Source of the DNA: Mesotaenium endlicherianum
Lineage: Eukaryota > Streptophyta > Zygnematophyceae > Zygnematales > Mesotaeniaceae
Direction: 5' to 3'
NCBI GenBank assembly: GCA_009602735.1
Contig: WELA01009486.1
Location: forward strand, 1 to 64,000
Length of the DNA: 64,000 nucleotides
Shown piece after piece: positions 12,100 through 24,708 of the stretch (position 1 is the first letter of the stretch; every line of letters begins with the position of its first letter). A program made the translations under genes and the position numbers. The notes beneath the pieces were generated by a model, which was given only the letters and a program-made list of their open reading frames with translations, was not told where the DNA came from and made no database searches.

Positions 12100-15000
12100 A
12101 TTCACTTGCTCACAACATCAAACAATATTAATTGCTCAAATGAAGCATGTCTACGATGCTTGGCAATCTAGAACCTTTTCCAACAAATAGTTTTAAGTTG
12201 TGCCATTTGTGCATGTCTATATGGTGAGAAAAAGCTTGATGTTGCATTAGAAGCGGATTGGCCTAATATATCAGATTTCAATATTGACTTCCATGACGTT
12301 AAAGTACCATTTAACGCGCCAATAGTTTGAAGAACATCTGTCGCGACTGAAGAAGTTGGACACCGCGGCAGGCGTGGCGCAAAGTCACGGCTGCCTCGGA
12401 TATGATAAGTCAATATTGACTCACCGACCATACTGCTGACATGTGCTAGGTCAGCGCTGAAAGTGTAAGTCAGTCACACGTGAGGAGTGAGTGCGTCTGG
12501 TCAAACCTGACTCCCATCGATGGGTGGAGAAGTGATAGACAAGACGGTTGTAAGGGAGGACCTGCAAACGGTCCAGGCCAGCAGTTGGCAAGTCAGGCAA
12601 AGCTGACGAAGCAGTCGTCTCAACCGTTGCCAAGTCAGGCCACGCTGTGACGACAGGCCAACTCAGCCATGGTCCATGGGCACGACTGCCACGATGCAGC
12701 TGTCACGCCTGGAGACATGGGCTCGATGATGCTGACCGAAACGGTTAAGCTGTCTCCAGTGATAACTACAAGGCTTGTATGCATGCTAAGTGACGCTAAC
12801 ATAAGTTTAGCGTACCGGCATTTTCGAGAGAAAGCGCATGCATGGTGCCTATGATAGGCACGAGCCTCGCACGCTTTCCCTCAATCTTGCTATGCACATT
12901 TTGCCAAGAAGCAGCAAGAAGAAGGAGAAGGAAGGAGAATAGAAGGTGCAAAAAAGAAAAGGTTCCCAAGGCCACAAGAAGCCCAAGAAGACACGAGTCT
13001 GTCGATGCTTGAAAATTCTCTCTCATTGTATCATATAAATGTTGAGAGCTAGGAGTTCCCAAGAGGGGATTTCCGTTTGAAAAATAAAGAGCTCGCAGAT
13101 AGGATCTCCTACAAGATTTTAGTGCAGATTTGGACCAAACACCACAAGCGTGCAAAAAGCACACAAAATGGTGAATTTTGTGTTAGTTTGCAAGTTCTTA
13201 GAAGTCTCAATTGTCAAATTGTTGAAAGCAAGAGCAGAGTTAGGAAGAAAGACCTTCGGTGAAGTAACTTGGTGAGTCCACCCTGCAGTGAAGAACTCGC
13301 AGGCACGGCTAAGAGCAAAAGGCTCAAACGACACCGGCATAAGTTCTGTAGATTCAAGGTTTTGTATATTGGAACTTTTGAAAGTTAAGCGAAAGTTGTG
13401 GTGAGCAACTTCTTTGAAATTTGCCATTGCTTCTTGACTTGCTGAGACGTGATCTTTGCAAACTAGAATATGATTAATTGAACACCATTAAACTTGGGTG
13501 AAAGCCTATTTGGAGGTAAGGCGCTTCAGTCCTACTTTTGATAACTTAACTTGACTTGGTTTCAACTTACCAAGAATCCTAAGCAAATTGGGGATTGAGG
13601 CTTGTGAGGGCTGCTAAAGCTCATCTAAGAAGGGAGTTGGTGAAATTCAATTGTTTATGCAGTTGAGGAGTGGTTGAGTGTACCATCTTGTGGAGCCTTT
13701 GGATGATTCTGACTCAAGCGAGAATCCACGGAGGAGTGAGACCACAGAGCTACCTGACAACCCGTAGAGAGCACAAACGTCGAGAGACGAGACTCAGCAA
13801 ATCTCCACAGACGGTGAGAATCCGTGTAGTGAGCAGTTCTTTGCACTTGATTTGGGCAGAGCGCTAAAAGCTTAGGTAAAAGTTAATGATTGTTGGTCAC
13901 CAGTGAAGATGGCTAGTGACGACAGAGATGAAAATTTTTAAGCTAAGTTGTCAACTAATTGTTTCAGTGGACGCACTGGACTAAATAGTCTCACTTTCAA
14001 AGAGTTTGATGAGATCTATTGAGCAGATTTTATTGAGAAATTCCGGAAGGATGTTTCATACACGCGATCTGTTGCATTCAATAATTTGGTCCTATATTTG
14101 ACTGAAGATGCTTTGTGCTCTACCGTCAATTTTGGAAGGGTGAAGATCTTACACAGGAATGGGCATTTGCAGATCAAAAGAGAGTTGGGGATTTGAAGGT
14201 CCAAGAAGAGGTTGCAAAAGCCAAACTAGCTGCTCTATCAACAGATAGCGCAATGCAAACTGCGTACTCTGAGAATATAGACATTGCTGCATTAACACAG
14301 GACCAGACAGAAGCATTACGTCAGCTAGAAGTTGCTAGAGAAGGGCCGCTGCTGAGGAAGATGCTGCTGCAACCGTTCAAGAACTGCAAGCCGTGTGTTC
14401 ATATTTGTCTAAAATGATAAGGCATGCTCGAGATTTGGCACGTAGATCACCTGTAGGAGCCACTGCTAGTGTGAGTGTCGACACTAAAATCAATCACGCA
14501 GAGGCGTTGGCCGATTATTAGAAAGATATAGAAGTTGAAAATGACCAGCTCAATGCTGAGCATAGTCAGTGTCAATTTTTCAACACTAGAAGGCCCAGTG
14601 GAGCAATACACATATTTTGGTGCAGTTAGGAAGCCTTGTTATTTAAGTTGCGATTTTCTAATTTACTTGATATTTTTTCTAGATTCCAGCTCAAACGATT
14701 GCAAATATCGCATAGATACTGGATAAAATTGGTGACCCTAATCGACGAGTAGTTGCGAAGTTAGAGGTGTGAACGTAAAATGCAAAATTTTGTTTGGCAA
14801 CAAAATTTTGCCTGTTCGAACAGAAGCAGAAATTGTCGAACCCGAGCCATGGTTGCTTTTCTTTCTCGCGACAAGTAACAGAAGATTCAGCCATGGCGCC
14901 CGGTCAGAGCAGCTAATGCTGAGCCCCTCTTAGGTCTCCTAGTTTACATTAGTTTGATTTCCTTCGGTCGTAGGTGAACATTTGAGACGGTTGGGGATGA

Positions 15001-15113
15001 TTGTGGGGAGATGTTCTTGATGGGAGAGGTGAGAAAGAGGGTGAAGGGGAGGAAGGGAAAAGACCTCTTCCAAGTATTTTTTGCCTACGATGGGAAGAGG
15101 TAGAATATGAATG
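12100..15113 (+). mobile_element. relic DNA with a gag-like retroelement fossil
   Basis: This AT-richer stretch follows the TFIIA 3' UTR. From about 13909 a + strand translation begins MASDDRDE and further on shows gag-like charged helical sequence (for example ALTQDQTEALRQLEVAREG near 14290-14340). About 100 bases at 14485-14590 are clearly related to 49690-49790, which share HAEALADY in translation, so both are copies of one dispersed family. No LTR pair, pol or primer-binding site is recognised. It is a degraded fossil, older than the E/F family around it judging by decay. Confidence 0.45.
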
Positions 15114-15846
15114 TGAAATGAATCGACTTACCCATAGGCGATTAACATTTAATAAAAGATTTTAATTTCAGCAAGTAATCTTCATGGTATTTTCTGTTCA
15201 TCGATTTAACAGCAAAGACAATACACTAGCAGTAAATAATATCCATAAGCCAAATGCAAGTAAACGAGCATCAACCATGCGATCAATAAACTCATACATA
15301 AGCAAGGTTAGAAAATAGTTCGCATCAATGGCTTCTCGTCTTGGATTCAAATATCTCTCAGTAAGCGATACAAGAGAGTTGGCCTCGTTTTCGAATATCG
15401 AACTCGAGAGCAATAGCTAGCATATGTACATGGAATGAGTATACTGTTCAACGGCAAGTGCGATGGCACCACCTACCCGGGAGTTGACCACGTTGGTAGG
15501 ACCTCGGCTAACCAAATCCACAGCCATCTTCCATCATCCCGCATCGCCATCCACCCAAGGGGTGTCATGTGGCCACTCATCTTGCGCACCACACTTAGAT
15601 GCATAACTAGGCAATTTGCTGCTACCGAGTACGACAGTCAGCTGACTGTCAAAGAATGTGTCAGCAAGCTGACTTATGTCAACAGGCTGACCTAATTTGC
15701 TTCAGCCTGTTGCTCCCGGCTGAGTCAATAAACTAAGCATTAAAAATCTAGCAGACTTAATATTAACTAAAGTTCATCGGGCTGAACTTATTTAATTATT
15801 ATATTTGAATAAATATTATATCTACTTAATATGTTGATTCATTACA
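15114..15846 (-). repeat. 3' LTR of element F (LTR family A)
   Basis: This is a 733-bp family A LTR. On the + strand it starts TGAAATGAATCG and ends GATTCATTACA, so in coding orientation it has TG...CA ends. A polypurine tract complement (15849-15859) follows at once. By eye it differs from the 5' LTR at 40491-41211 at well over 10% of sites and is closer to the copy at 49853. Confidence 0.8.
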
Positions 15847-15899
15847 ATCCCTCCAACTTAAATTGTTGTCGACTGGACAACACCTGTTAACTAGTTAAG

Positions 15900-18381
15900 T
15901 GCAACAAAGTAACTCACATGCAATACAAAAGCAGACTGACTCTAAACAAAGACAACAGTAAACTAAGTACCAGGGACTCTATCTTATTGGGAGCGGGATC
16001 TGGACCTGGACATGGACCTTCTTTTCCTATCTCGTGGTCTCCTAAAACCTGGGGATTCAAACCAAGGTGAATCGCGAGGAGAACGTAGCAACTGGGCAGC
16101 CTCCTCTTGCACTGTCTGCAAGTTGATGGAGACAGCCCTCTCTTGTGCAACTCTCAAACTGACACAAACATACACTGGCATGCCGAAAGGGTGCTGCATG
16201 ACATGGGCTAAGGGCACATGCCCTCTATGAGAGGGGGATGCTGGCTAACATCTGGCTGCCTCTTTGGCAGCCATCCCGTCTGTCCTGTCTGCTTGACCCT
16301 CACCTCCTGGGGTGGGACTCCTTCTGCTGAAACTTCCCAGCCACTGGAGTTCTGAATCTCCTGGTGAGCTGGTATCCCCAAGCTGCTGCAAGGTTGCTTG
16401 TGCCAAGGACCACCCAGTCCTCTGCAGAGTGGGGGAGGTAGCAGGGGCCTGTGTTTCAGCAGGGCTAGACTCCTCTTCTGCGCCTTCCTCCTCATCGTCC
16501 TCCTGTTCCTTTGAGACTTCTGGAGTCTCTGTGGTCATCTCCTCCAGCCGTTCTCGAGAAAAAGAGTATCCCACTGACCTCCCCTTTTGGGTGTTGGTGG
16601 GGGTTGTTAGGTCCTGATCGCATACAGGTCTTTCTCCCCCTGCTTACTTCGCTTATTTGGCATAAGCATGCTTCCCCTTAAAGAAAGAATCTGTAGCCCT
16701 GGTCCTATCCTCCTGCGTCTCCTGACTCATGCAAACCTTGACTCCATCTAGTCTTGGGTCCCATGCTGCAATTTGAGGTGGCAGCACTATTTTCCCCTGC
16801 AAGTCTGCCAGGAAAACGTCTTCCTCAGCTCTATCATTTAGCTGGTCCCTCATGTTAATGGTCATCCAGTGCCAATCAGTGGGCTGCAAGAAGAAAGCGG
16901 GGTCTGTCTTCTTTAGAGTACAAGGGTACCAGTGTCCCCATTCCGCTGCAAGATGTCCTTTTTTGACTCACTTCGGCTTCTCTGAGCATACTTAAAGGCT
17001 CCTCCAAAAGATCAAAGTTCTTGCCCATCACTGTGTAACGATAGCTTTTGATTCTCCTCTGTTCCTCCTCAGCTTGTTGCTTTCGCCTCTCCTCAGCTTG
17101 CCTGTCCTCTTCTGCCTTCTTGGCTTCCTTTGCAACTTTTTTATCCTGCTCTTCCTACCTCAACTTGGCTTGTTCTCCCTTATCCCTCTTCTTCTGAGCC
17201 TTACGCTGCAGTCGGAGTCGCTCTAATTCCCAAGATGATATGGAGGACAATCCGATGTCGCCGTGGAATTCCTTGTACTCCACCTGTGCCTCGTCCGCTC
17301 TTCTTTTCCTCTTGGGTTTAGACTTCTGGATGACCATCTTGCTCAAACATAACACAATTGAGTTAGTGAAGTCGTGATATCGTGCACAATTATTGAGTAC
17401 TGTGACAAGTAAGAACGTAGTAGTGAGGGTTGCAGGGTATGAAATACCTGGTGTAAGTATGCGGAAAGTGGGAGTGTGCGTGAGAGAGAAGTGAGTGTGA
17501 GCGCAGTTGAGTGTGGAGAATGGATATGTCAAGACAATCGGCCGGTTCTCGAGATGTGATCCCCCTCCCTCCAACTTCATTTTTATGGTGGGCTGCCTGT
17601 CACAACTGTCACTTATTGTCACCTACTGTCACTTTCTGTTACTAACTGTCACTTGAGGAGACAACATCTGCTGCCCTGTTTCCCTAGCCAAGTACTCCCA
17701 ACTCCTCCGCTCAATCTCATTGTAAGCAGGCAGCAGTGTCAGGTAAAATACCGTATCCTTAAAGCTGTCGGGCTGCATGCTCACCATCCTGATGAGTCTC
17801 TGATCTCCCACTATTCCCGGTACTGGAGCTGGCTTGTTTTTCGAATCGGCTGCAAGGTACCGAGCTTGCTCTGCTGTATAGTCCACCATTTTGGCATAAC
17901 CTTCGTAGAGGACCACACCAGTGTGTGTCTCAAAGTACCTATCCAGCACTTCAGTTCCTTCTCTCTGTAGCATTGTTGTCTGTTCCAACTTATTGATCTC
18001 CTGGGCTACCAGCAATGCTTCCTTCAAATTATCAAAGGTTTGATCATCCACCACAGTATATCAGTAAGTGGCCAAGCTCTTCTGCTTCTCAGCTTCAGCC
18101 TCCTTCCTTCTCTCCTCCTCTGCTGCCGCCGCTTCTTCTTATTGTTTCTTCTGTCTCTCTTTCTCAGCTTTCTTGAGATTCTCCGCCTCCTGCTCCTTCC
18201 TCTGTGCTTCCTCTGCCGCCTCTTGTTGTCTGCGGACCCTTTCTTGTTCTCTCCTCATGAGGGACGTCGCCGCCAGCTCTTTCTGGTATTGCTCCATCGT
18301 CCTCCTGGCTTCTTCTGCCTTGCGCTTTCTGTCTTCCTTTTTTGTGGTGGGAGCCATCCTGCACATGTAACCAGGGCACAA
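15900..18381 (-). pseudogene. accessory 3' ORF region of element F, two modules (fossil)
   Basis: Between the chromodomain and the 3' LTR lie two related modules. The upstream one (about 18381-17640) has a long K/E/R/Q-rich coiled coil, then HTGVVLYEGYAKMVDYT and VPGIVGDQRLIRMVSM. The second (about 17340-15950) starts with a KPKRKRR basic patch and a coiled coil, then LPPQIAAWDPRL, KGKHAYAK, an acidic stretch, GHVPLAHVMQHPFGMPVYV and a tail of SR repeats. I recognise no known family. No signal peptide or membrane segment is visible, so it does not look like an envelope. Element E has a module like the first and element G one like the second. Fossil, broken. Confidence 0.6.
17567..17655 (-). 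repeat. PPT-like motif and TGTCAC repeats between accessory modules of F
   Basis: On the minus strand AAGTTGGAGGG (17567-17577) lies beside a cluster of five TGTCAC/GTGACA repeats (17597-17653). The same pairing follows the chromodomain in element G (44634-44705). It could mark an internal start for copying or transcription; only the repetition is seen. Confidence 0.5.
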
Positions 18382-18740
18382 ATTAGTACGATCTCGATCT
18401 TTGTCACAAGAGTTGCAGGAAGAGAAGTAAGTTTGTCTTATTATGGTAGATTTGTTTCGGTTTACCTTTCAGGGTGGTTACTAGAAGGTAACGGATCTGT
18501 ATTGCGATGAAAAACAAACGGATCAATGTGTGTGTGAGGTGAGATAAGTGATTTGTTGCTGTGCTGGTGCCTTTTCTTATTCCGCCAACTTTGCCTAATG
18601 TGGACCTGGCTGTGACATCTGTCATCATGCTGACACTTTACTGTCAATAACTGTTCCCTTTCTCGCACACTAAATGTCATTCACTAGCACATTTTCCCTC
18701 CAACTTAAATGGAGATAGGACCTCCTGTCACCTTCCAATG

Positions 18741-20273
18741 TCAACTGAAATAACAGTTAGGAAGGTGCCCTAGCCGCCCAAAGGTGGAACCGTTGCAGGC
18801 CCCTTTGGCATTGGTCAAATGGTCCTTCAATTCCCAAGTATCCCCAGAGGCATCGTAACCCTTCCATCTGACCAGGTATTTCATGACATATTTAGATGAT
18901 CGACGGACAGAGCGAGCGTCTAAAATTTTCTCAACTTCATATTCCTCAGGGTCACCATCCCTGACAGCGAGGACCGGTCCCGGTTGGACAGGTAACCGAC
19001 CTATGAACAGTGTGTCACCTTTGATGTATGGTTCCAAGAAAGAGACATTAAATACTGGGTGACCCTTGTATTCTGCTGACATGTTCAGTTTGTAAGCGTT
19101 CTGACCGACACGGCGCACCACCAAATATGGACCGACCCAGACCGGACCAAGCTTTTTTCGGATCGCACCAAGCAGGTACAGGTGTTGAGAATGCAATTTG
19201 ACCAAATCGCCCTTTGATAATGTCAGCTTCCGACGATGTTGATTAGCGTACTTTTGTTGATTTTCCTGGGCTTTGTGCAGATTATGTTGGACTTCACGTT
19301 GTCAGCAAACTCTTGAGTTAACTGGAGAGACACCGGATTGTCAATCCCCTCAGGGTAAGTTAAAGACTCCCCTAGCACATCTGAAGGAGACTTAGGGACT
19401 TTACCCAAACTGAGTTAAAAAGGAGTCTTCCCCGTTGACGCGTGCACCACACTGTTGACCGCAAACTGAATTTGAGGCAACAGGTCATCCCAATTATCTT
19501 GTTTTGGTTAATATATGCTCTCAGCACCTCTTGCAAAACTCGATTAGTTCTTTTAGTCTGCCCATCAGTCTGAGTGTGGTTGGCCGTGTTTAGCAGTTGT
19601 CTGACTGCCATGAACCCCATTAAAGCTCTCCAGTACTTAGAGGTAAATTTTGAGTCAAGATCTGAGATAATATTAGAGGGGAGCCCATGTTGGTATACTA
19701 CATGGTTGTAGAATTATTTCGCAGTTTCGAGTGCAGTCACTTTGACAGTGGTGGGGATATGAAATGACCATTCCACTACCAGTATAGAATCATGCCCATT
19801 GGCAGTTCTTGGTAGTGTTACCACCAAGTCCATGGATATTGGTTTCGATCGTCCAGCTGGGATGGGCAGTGGTTGTAATAGCCCCCGGGGTGGTGTGTGC
19901 CTAGACTTATTTTTTTGACAGTATTCACAGGACTTAACATATTTCAAGACCTCCCGAGGCAACCCATCCCAATGATAATGTTTTGCCAGTCAGACAACAA
20001 TTTTGGCCTGCCCCAAATGTCCACCCAGTAATTTGTCATGTGCTTGACTCAGTAATAAGAACCTTATTTCCAAGATATTAGAAAAACTTGCTTCAATCTA
20101 CCTGAAGTGGTTTCAGTCACCCAGATCCCTTGCTTTAGCCTAAACTCGAGTGTAGTAGCGGGACACACACCATCAGTGGGTCTGGGCTCAAATGTTGGGT
20201 CAGAAAGGTAGGCTTTCCTAAGTTGTTCCAGGAAGGACTTTTTCACCTTTAGTGAAGTGAGTGCACAAAGAAC
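18741..20273 (-). pseudogene. integrase and chromodomain region of element F (fossil)
   Basis: Minus-strand translations show the integrase core motif SMDLVVTLP, the TDGQTKRTNR block, the GPY/F module (LGPVWVGPYLVVRRVG), and at the C-terminus a chromodomain (EEYEVEKILDARS, KYLVRWKGYDASGDTWE). The domain order is that of Ty3/gypsy chromoviruses. The region is clearly more decayed than its counterparts in E and G, with several breaks. Confidence 0.8.
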
Positions 20274-20278
20274 TTTAT

Positions 20279-20998
20279 TGAAATGAATCGACTTACCAAA
20301 TAGGCAATTAACAACTAACAAAGATCTTTATATCAGCAAGTAATCTTTATGGTATTTTCCGTTAACTAGTTAAACGGCAAAGGACAACACATTAGCAGTG
20401 TACATTACTCGTAAGTCAAATGCGTGTAAACTAGCATCAATAATGCAATCAGTAAACTCATACATAAGCAAGGTTAGAAGACAGTGCGTATCAATGGCTT
20501 CTCGCCTTGGATTTGGGTTTCTCTCCGTAAGCTGTACAAGAGAGTTGGCCTCGTTTCCGAATGCCGAACTCGAGAGCAATGCCTAGCATATGTACATGGA
20601 ATGAGTTTACTGTTCAACGGCCAGTGCAATGGCACCGCCTACCCGGGAGTTAACCACGTTGGTAGGACCTCGGTTAACCAAATCCACCGCCATCTCCCAT
20701 CATCCCGAATCGCCATCCATCATAGGGATGTCATCTAGCCATTCATCTAGCATACCCCACTTAGATGCATATCGAGGCAGTTCGCTGCTACCGAGTACGG
20801 AAGTCAGCTGGCTGTCAAAGAATGTGTCAGCAAGCTGACTTAAGTGGACTTCAGCCTGCTGCTTCCGGCTGAGTCATTCAATTGATATTAAATTTAAAGT
20901 CCGGCAGACTGATTATCAACTAAAGTTCAGTAGGCTGAACTTAAATAACTATTATATTTAAATGAATATTATATCTACTAATACACTGATTTATTACA
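20279..20998 (-). repeat. 3' LTR of element E (LTR family A)
   Basis: This 720-bp LTR begins TGAAATGAATCG and ends GATTTATTACA on the + strand. The outer 11 bases form a near-perfect inverted pair, far longer than the usual TG/CA. The U3 side (20805-20940) holds a series of TCAGC/GCTGA imperfect palindromes. Confidence 0.9.
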
Positions 20999-21026
20999 AT
21001 CCCTCCAACTTTACTTGTTGTCGCCT

Positions 21027-22783
21027 CGACAACATTAAACTGCAGAAGTATTAAATTTGGGAATTGAACCTGACCAGCCTCCCCCATTGACTGCCTCTTT
21101 AGCCTGTCACCTAGGGGTTTGTTCCTGGGGCTTCAGGATCAGGAGACTGAGATCTGGACCTAGATCTAGACAGCCCTCTAGGTCTGTCAGCTGGCCTTTT
21201 AAAGAACCCCGTTTGTTCTAAAGTTGGACCTCGAGGGGAACGAAGGATGGTAGCCTGCTCTTCACCGACTTGGGTGTTGATCCCCACATAGACAGGCATT
21301 CCAATAGGATGCTGAAATACATTGGCAAGAGGTACATGTCCCTGAGCGAAGGGGGAGGCCGGCATACCTTTGGCCACCCCGCGTGTTCCTCTTCTTGCAC
21401 CCCTATCCTCTGGGGATTTCTGCCGGTGTCTGCTGCCAAGTACAGTCAGATCAGCTTCTTCCCCTGCTTGGGCAGGTGGGCTGGGGGAGCGAGTGCGGGG
21501 TCCAGTTGCCTCCATGACCCGGATCACGTTCCATATACCTGATCTTGATTTCTTAGGAAGTGCCCCTGCCTGCCCCTGGGTCTCCTGAGTACCAGCTCCT
21601 CATGCTTCTCCTCTGCCTTGTTCTTCTTCCTCATCCCCTTCCTCCTCCTCCTCTGAGAGAGTAGGAGTCTCGTCAACTAAGTCGTCCTGCTCTCTGGTAA
21701 ACATGGAGTAGTCTACTGATCTCCCTTTCTTAGGACGCGCTGGAGGTTGCTTGGCCTTGAGCCTGCTGATATCTATCCGGCCTGCATTCTTCGCCCATTT
21801 GACGAAGGCATGCTTTCCCTTAGAGAAGTAGTCCCTCCCCCTCCTCCTGTGCTCTTTGGTCTCTGCATTCATATTGCTCAGGCTGGGGTCCCAAGGGGCA
21901 ATGTTAGGTGGTAGGATGAGGTAGCCGTCTAGGCCATAGTGGAAATCGTCTGGTTGGGCTTGGTCACACTCCTGCTTTTTGTTTGTGACCGTCATCCACC
22001 TCCAGTCTGTTGGCTGCTGGTAGTACCGGGGTCCATGCTCAGCTTTTCTCAGTTACATATGAACCAGTGGGGAGAGAACATCTACTGTCTTGCTTCCCTG
22101 GCCAAGTACTCCCAGCTCCTTCTCTCAACTTCATTGTAAGCTGGCAATAGTGTGAGGTAGAATACCGTATCCTTAGAGCTATCGGGCCGCATGCTCACCA
22201 TCCTGATGAGTCTCTGATCTCCCACTATTCCCGGTATTGGGACTGGCTTGTTCTCTGAATCATCGGCAAGGAACCGAGCCTGCTCTGCTGTATAGCCCAC
22301 CAACTTTGCATAATCCTCGTAGAGGACCACACCAGTGTGTGTCTCAATGTACCTATCCAGTGCTGCAGTTCCTTCCCTCTGTAGCAATGTTGTCTGTTCC
22401 AGCTTGTTTATCTCCTGGGCTGCCAGCAATGCTTTCTTCAGGTTATCAAAGTTTTGGCCACCCACCACAGTATACCTGTAAGTGGCCAAACTCTTGTGCC
22501 TGTCCGCTTTGGCCTTTTTCCTTCTCTCCTCCTCTGCCGCTGCCGCTTCTCCTTGTTTTTTCTTCTGTCTCTCCTCCTCAACTTTCCTGAGGTTTTCCTC
22601 TTCCTGATCCTTCTTCCTCTGTGCTTCTTCTGCCGCCTCTTGTTGTGTGCGGACCCTTTTTTGTTCTCTCCTGGTGAGGGACGTCGCCGCCAGCTCCTTC
22701 TGGTATTGCTCCATTGTCCTCCTGGCTTCTTCTGCCTTGCGCATTCTGTCCTCCTTTTGTGTGGTGGGAGCCATTCTGCACAT
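21027..22783 (-). pseudogene. accessory 3' ORF of element E (fossil)
   Basis: This region lies between the chromodomain and the polypurine tract. Its N-terminal part (22783-22082, the longest open stretch, about 230 codons) is a K/E/R/Q-rich coiled coil followed by HTGVVLYEDYAKLVGYT and IPGIVGDQRLIRMVSM. Downstream come LPPNIAPWDPSL, FSKGKHAFVKWAK, an E-rich segment, GHVPLANVFQHPIGMPVYV and an SRSRSRSQ tail. The same motifs in the same order occur in F and G. Function unknown: the coiled coil suggests self-association and the SR tail suggests a nuclear or RNA-bound protein, both inferred. Fossil, broken. Confidence 0.6.
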
Positions 22784-23204
22784 GTAGCCAGGTCACAAGT
22801 TAGTAGGATATCGACCTTTGTTCTAGAAGTTGCAGGAAGGAAGTAAGTTCGTATTAGTATGGTGTATTCGTTCCTATTTACCTTACAGGGTGATTGCTAG
22901 GAGATGACGTGGTTGCGGTGCGCTAGACATAAACGTATGAATGTGTTTCAGGTCTGTTAAGTGATGTATGGCTGTGCGAGGCCCTTTTTCCTTCAGCTAA
23001 AGGTGCTTTATGTGGGCCAGGCTGTCCCCTCTGTCACTATGCTGACACTTAGGGTTCACATAATTTTCCCTTTCTCGCTCTCGCACACTAACTGTCATAT
23101 AATTTCCCCTCCAACTTAAATGGAGACAGGACCTCCTGTCACCTTCCCGTGTCAACTGAAATGACTGTTAGGGAGGTGCTCCAGCCGCCCGAAGGTGGAA
23201 CCGT

Positions 23205-24701
23205 TTCATCGCCCCTTTGGCATTAGTCAAATGGTCTTTAAATTCCTAAATGTCCCCAGAGGCATCGTAACCCTTCCATCGAATGAGGTACTTCATGACA
23301 TATTTAGACGATCGACGGAACGAGCGCGCGTCTAAAATCTCCTCAACCTCATATTCCTCAGGGTCGCCGTCCCGGACAGCGGGGACCGGGCCCGGTTGGA
23401 CAGGTAACCGACCTGTGAACAGTGTATCACCTTTGATGTATGGTTCCAGGAAGGAGACATTAAAGACCGGATGACCCTTGTATTCGGCTGACATGTTCAG
23501 TTTGTAAGCATTCTTACCGACATGACGCACCACCCAATATGGACCGACCCAGACAGGGCCAAGCTTTTTCTTGACCACATCAGGGAGGTACAGGTGCTGA
23601 GAATGCAGTTTGACCAAATCGCCTTTAGAAAAGGTCAGTTCTCGACGGTGCTGATTAGCGTACTTTTGTTGGTTTTCTTGGGCTCTGTGCAGGTTCTGCT
23701 GGACTTCTGACAGGGTGTCAGCAAAGTCCTGAGTTAACTGGAAGGAGACCGGATTGTCAATCCCTTCAAGGTGAGTTAAAGACTCCCCTAGGACATCTAA
23801 TGGAGACTTAGGGACTCTACCCAGGCTTAGTTTAGAAGGAGTCTTGCCCGTTGACGCGTGCACCGCACTGTTGACCGCAAATTGGATTTGGGGTAACAGG
23901 TCATCCCAATTATCTTGCTTTTGGTTATTATAGGCTCTCACTACCTCTTGCAGAACTCGGTTAGTTCTTTCAGTCTGCCCATCAGTCTGAGGGTGGTTTG
24001 CTGTGCTGAGCAGCTGATTGACTCCCATTAACCCCATTAAAGCCCTCCAAAACTTAGAGGTACATTTTGAGTCGCTGTCTGAGATTATATTAGAGGGTAG
24101 CCCATATTGGCATACTACATGGTTGTAGAACTGTCTCGCTGTTTCGAGTGCAGTTACTTTGACAGTTGTGGGGATGAAAATGACCATTTTTGTCAGTTTA
24201 TCCACGACTACCAGGATCGAATCATGCCCATTGGCAGTTCGTGGCAGTGTGACCACCCAGTCCATGGATATTGTTTCCCAGCGGCCAGCTGGGATGGGCA
24301 GCGGTTGTAAGAGGCCCCTCGGTGGTGTGTGCCTAGACTTATTCTTTTGAGACTGGTCACAGGACAACGTATATTAAGACCTCCCGAGATAATCCCTCCC
24401 AATGATCATGTTTTGCCAGTTTGCCAACAGTTTTGGCCTGCCCCAAATGCCCACCCAGTAAACTGTCATGTGCTTGACTAAATAACAGAAACCTTATTTC
24501 CACGTTATTAGGAATGACCAGCTTCAGCCTGCCTGAAGTGGTTTCAGTCACCCAGACCCCTCCCTTAAGCTTATACCCGAGTGCAGTAGCACGACACATA
24601 CCAGTAGTGGGGCTGGGCTCAAATGTTGGGTCAGAGAGGTAGGCTTTCCTAAGTTGTTCAAGGAAGGACTTTTTCACCTTTAGTGAAGTGAGTGCACACA
24701 T
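23205..24701 (-). pseudogene. integrase and chromodomain region of element E (fossil)
   Basis: The longest open part is 23246-24367. In order it shows the integrase core (SMDWVVTLP), the second acidic block with [26 protein letters not shown] with the catalytic Glu, the GPY/F module (KLGPVWVGPYWVV) and a chromodomain (EEYEVEEILDARS, KYLIRWKGYDASG). The zinc-binding N-terminal part lies at about 24360-24700. The chromodomain probably guided insertion toward marked chromatin, as in known chromoviruses. Fossil, with few breaks. Confidence 0.85.
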
Positions 24702-24708
24702 GACTTTA

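Noticed and set aside
21027-22783. Accessory ORF as an envelope gene
   Set aside because: No signal peptide, glycoprotein-like cysteine pattern or membrane segment is visible. It is coiled-coil and charged with an SR tail.
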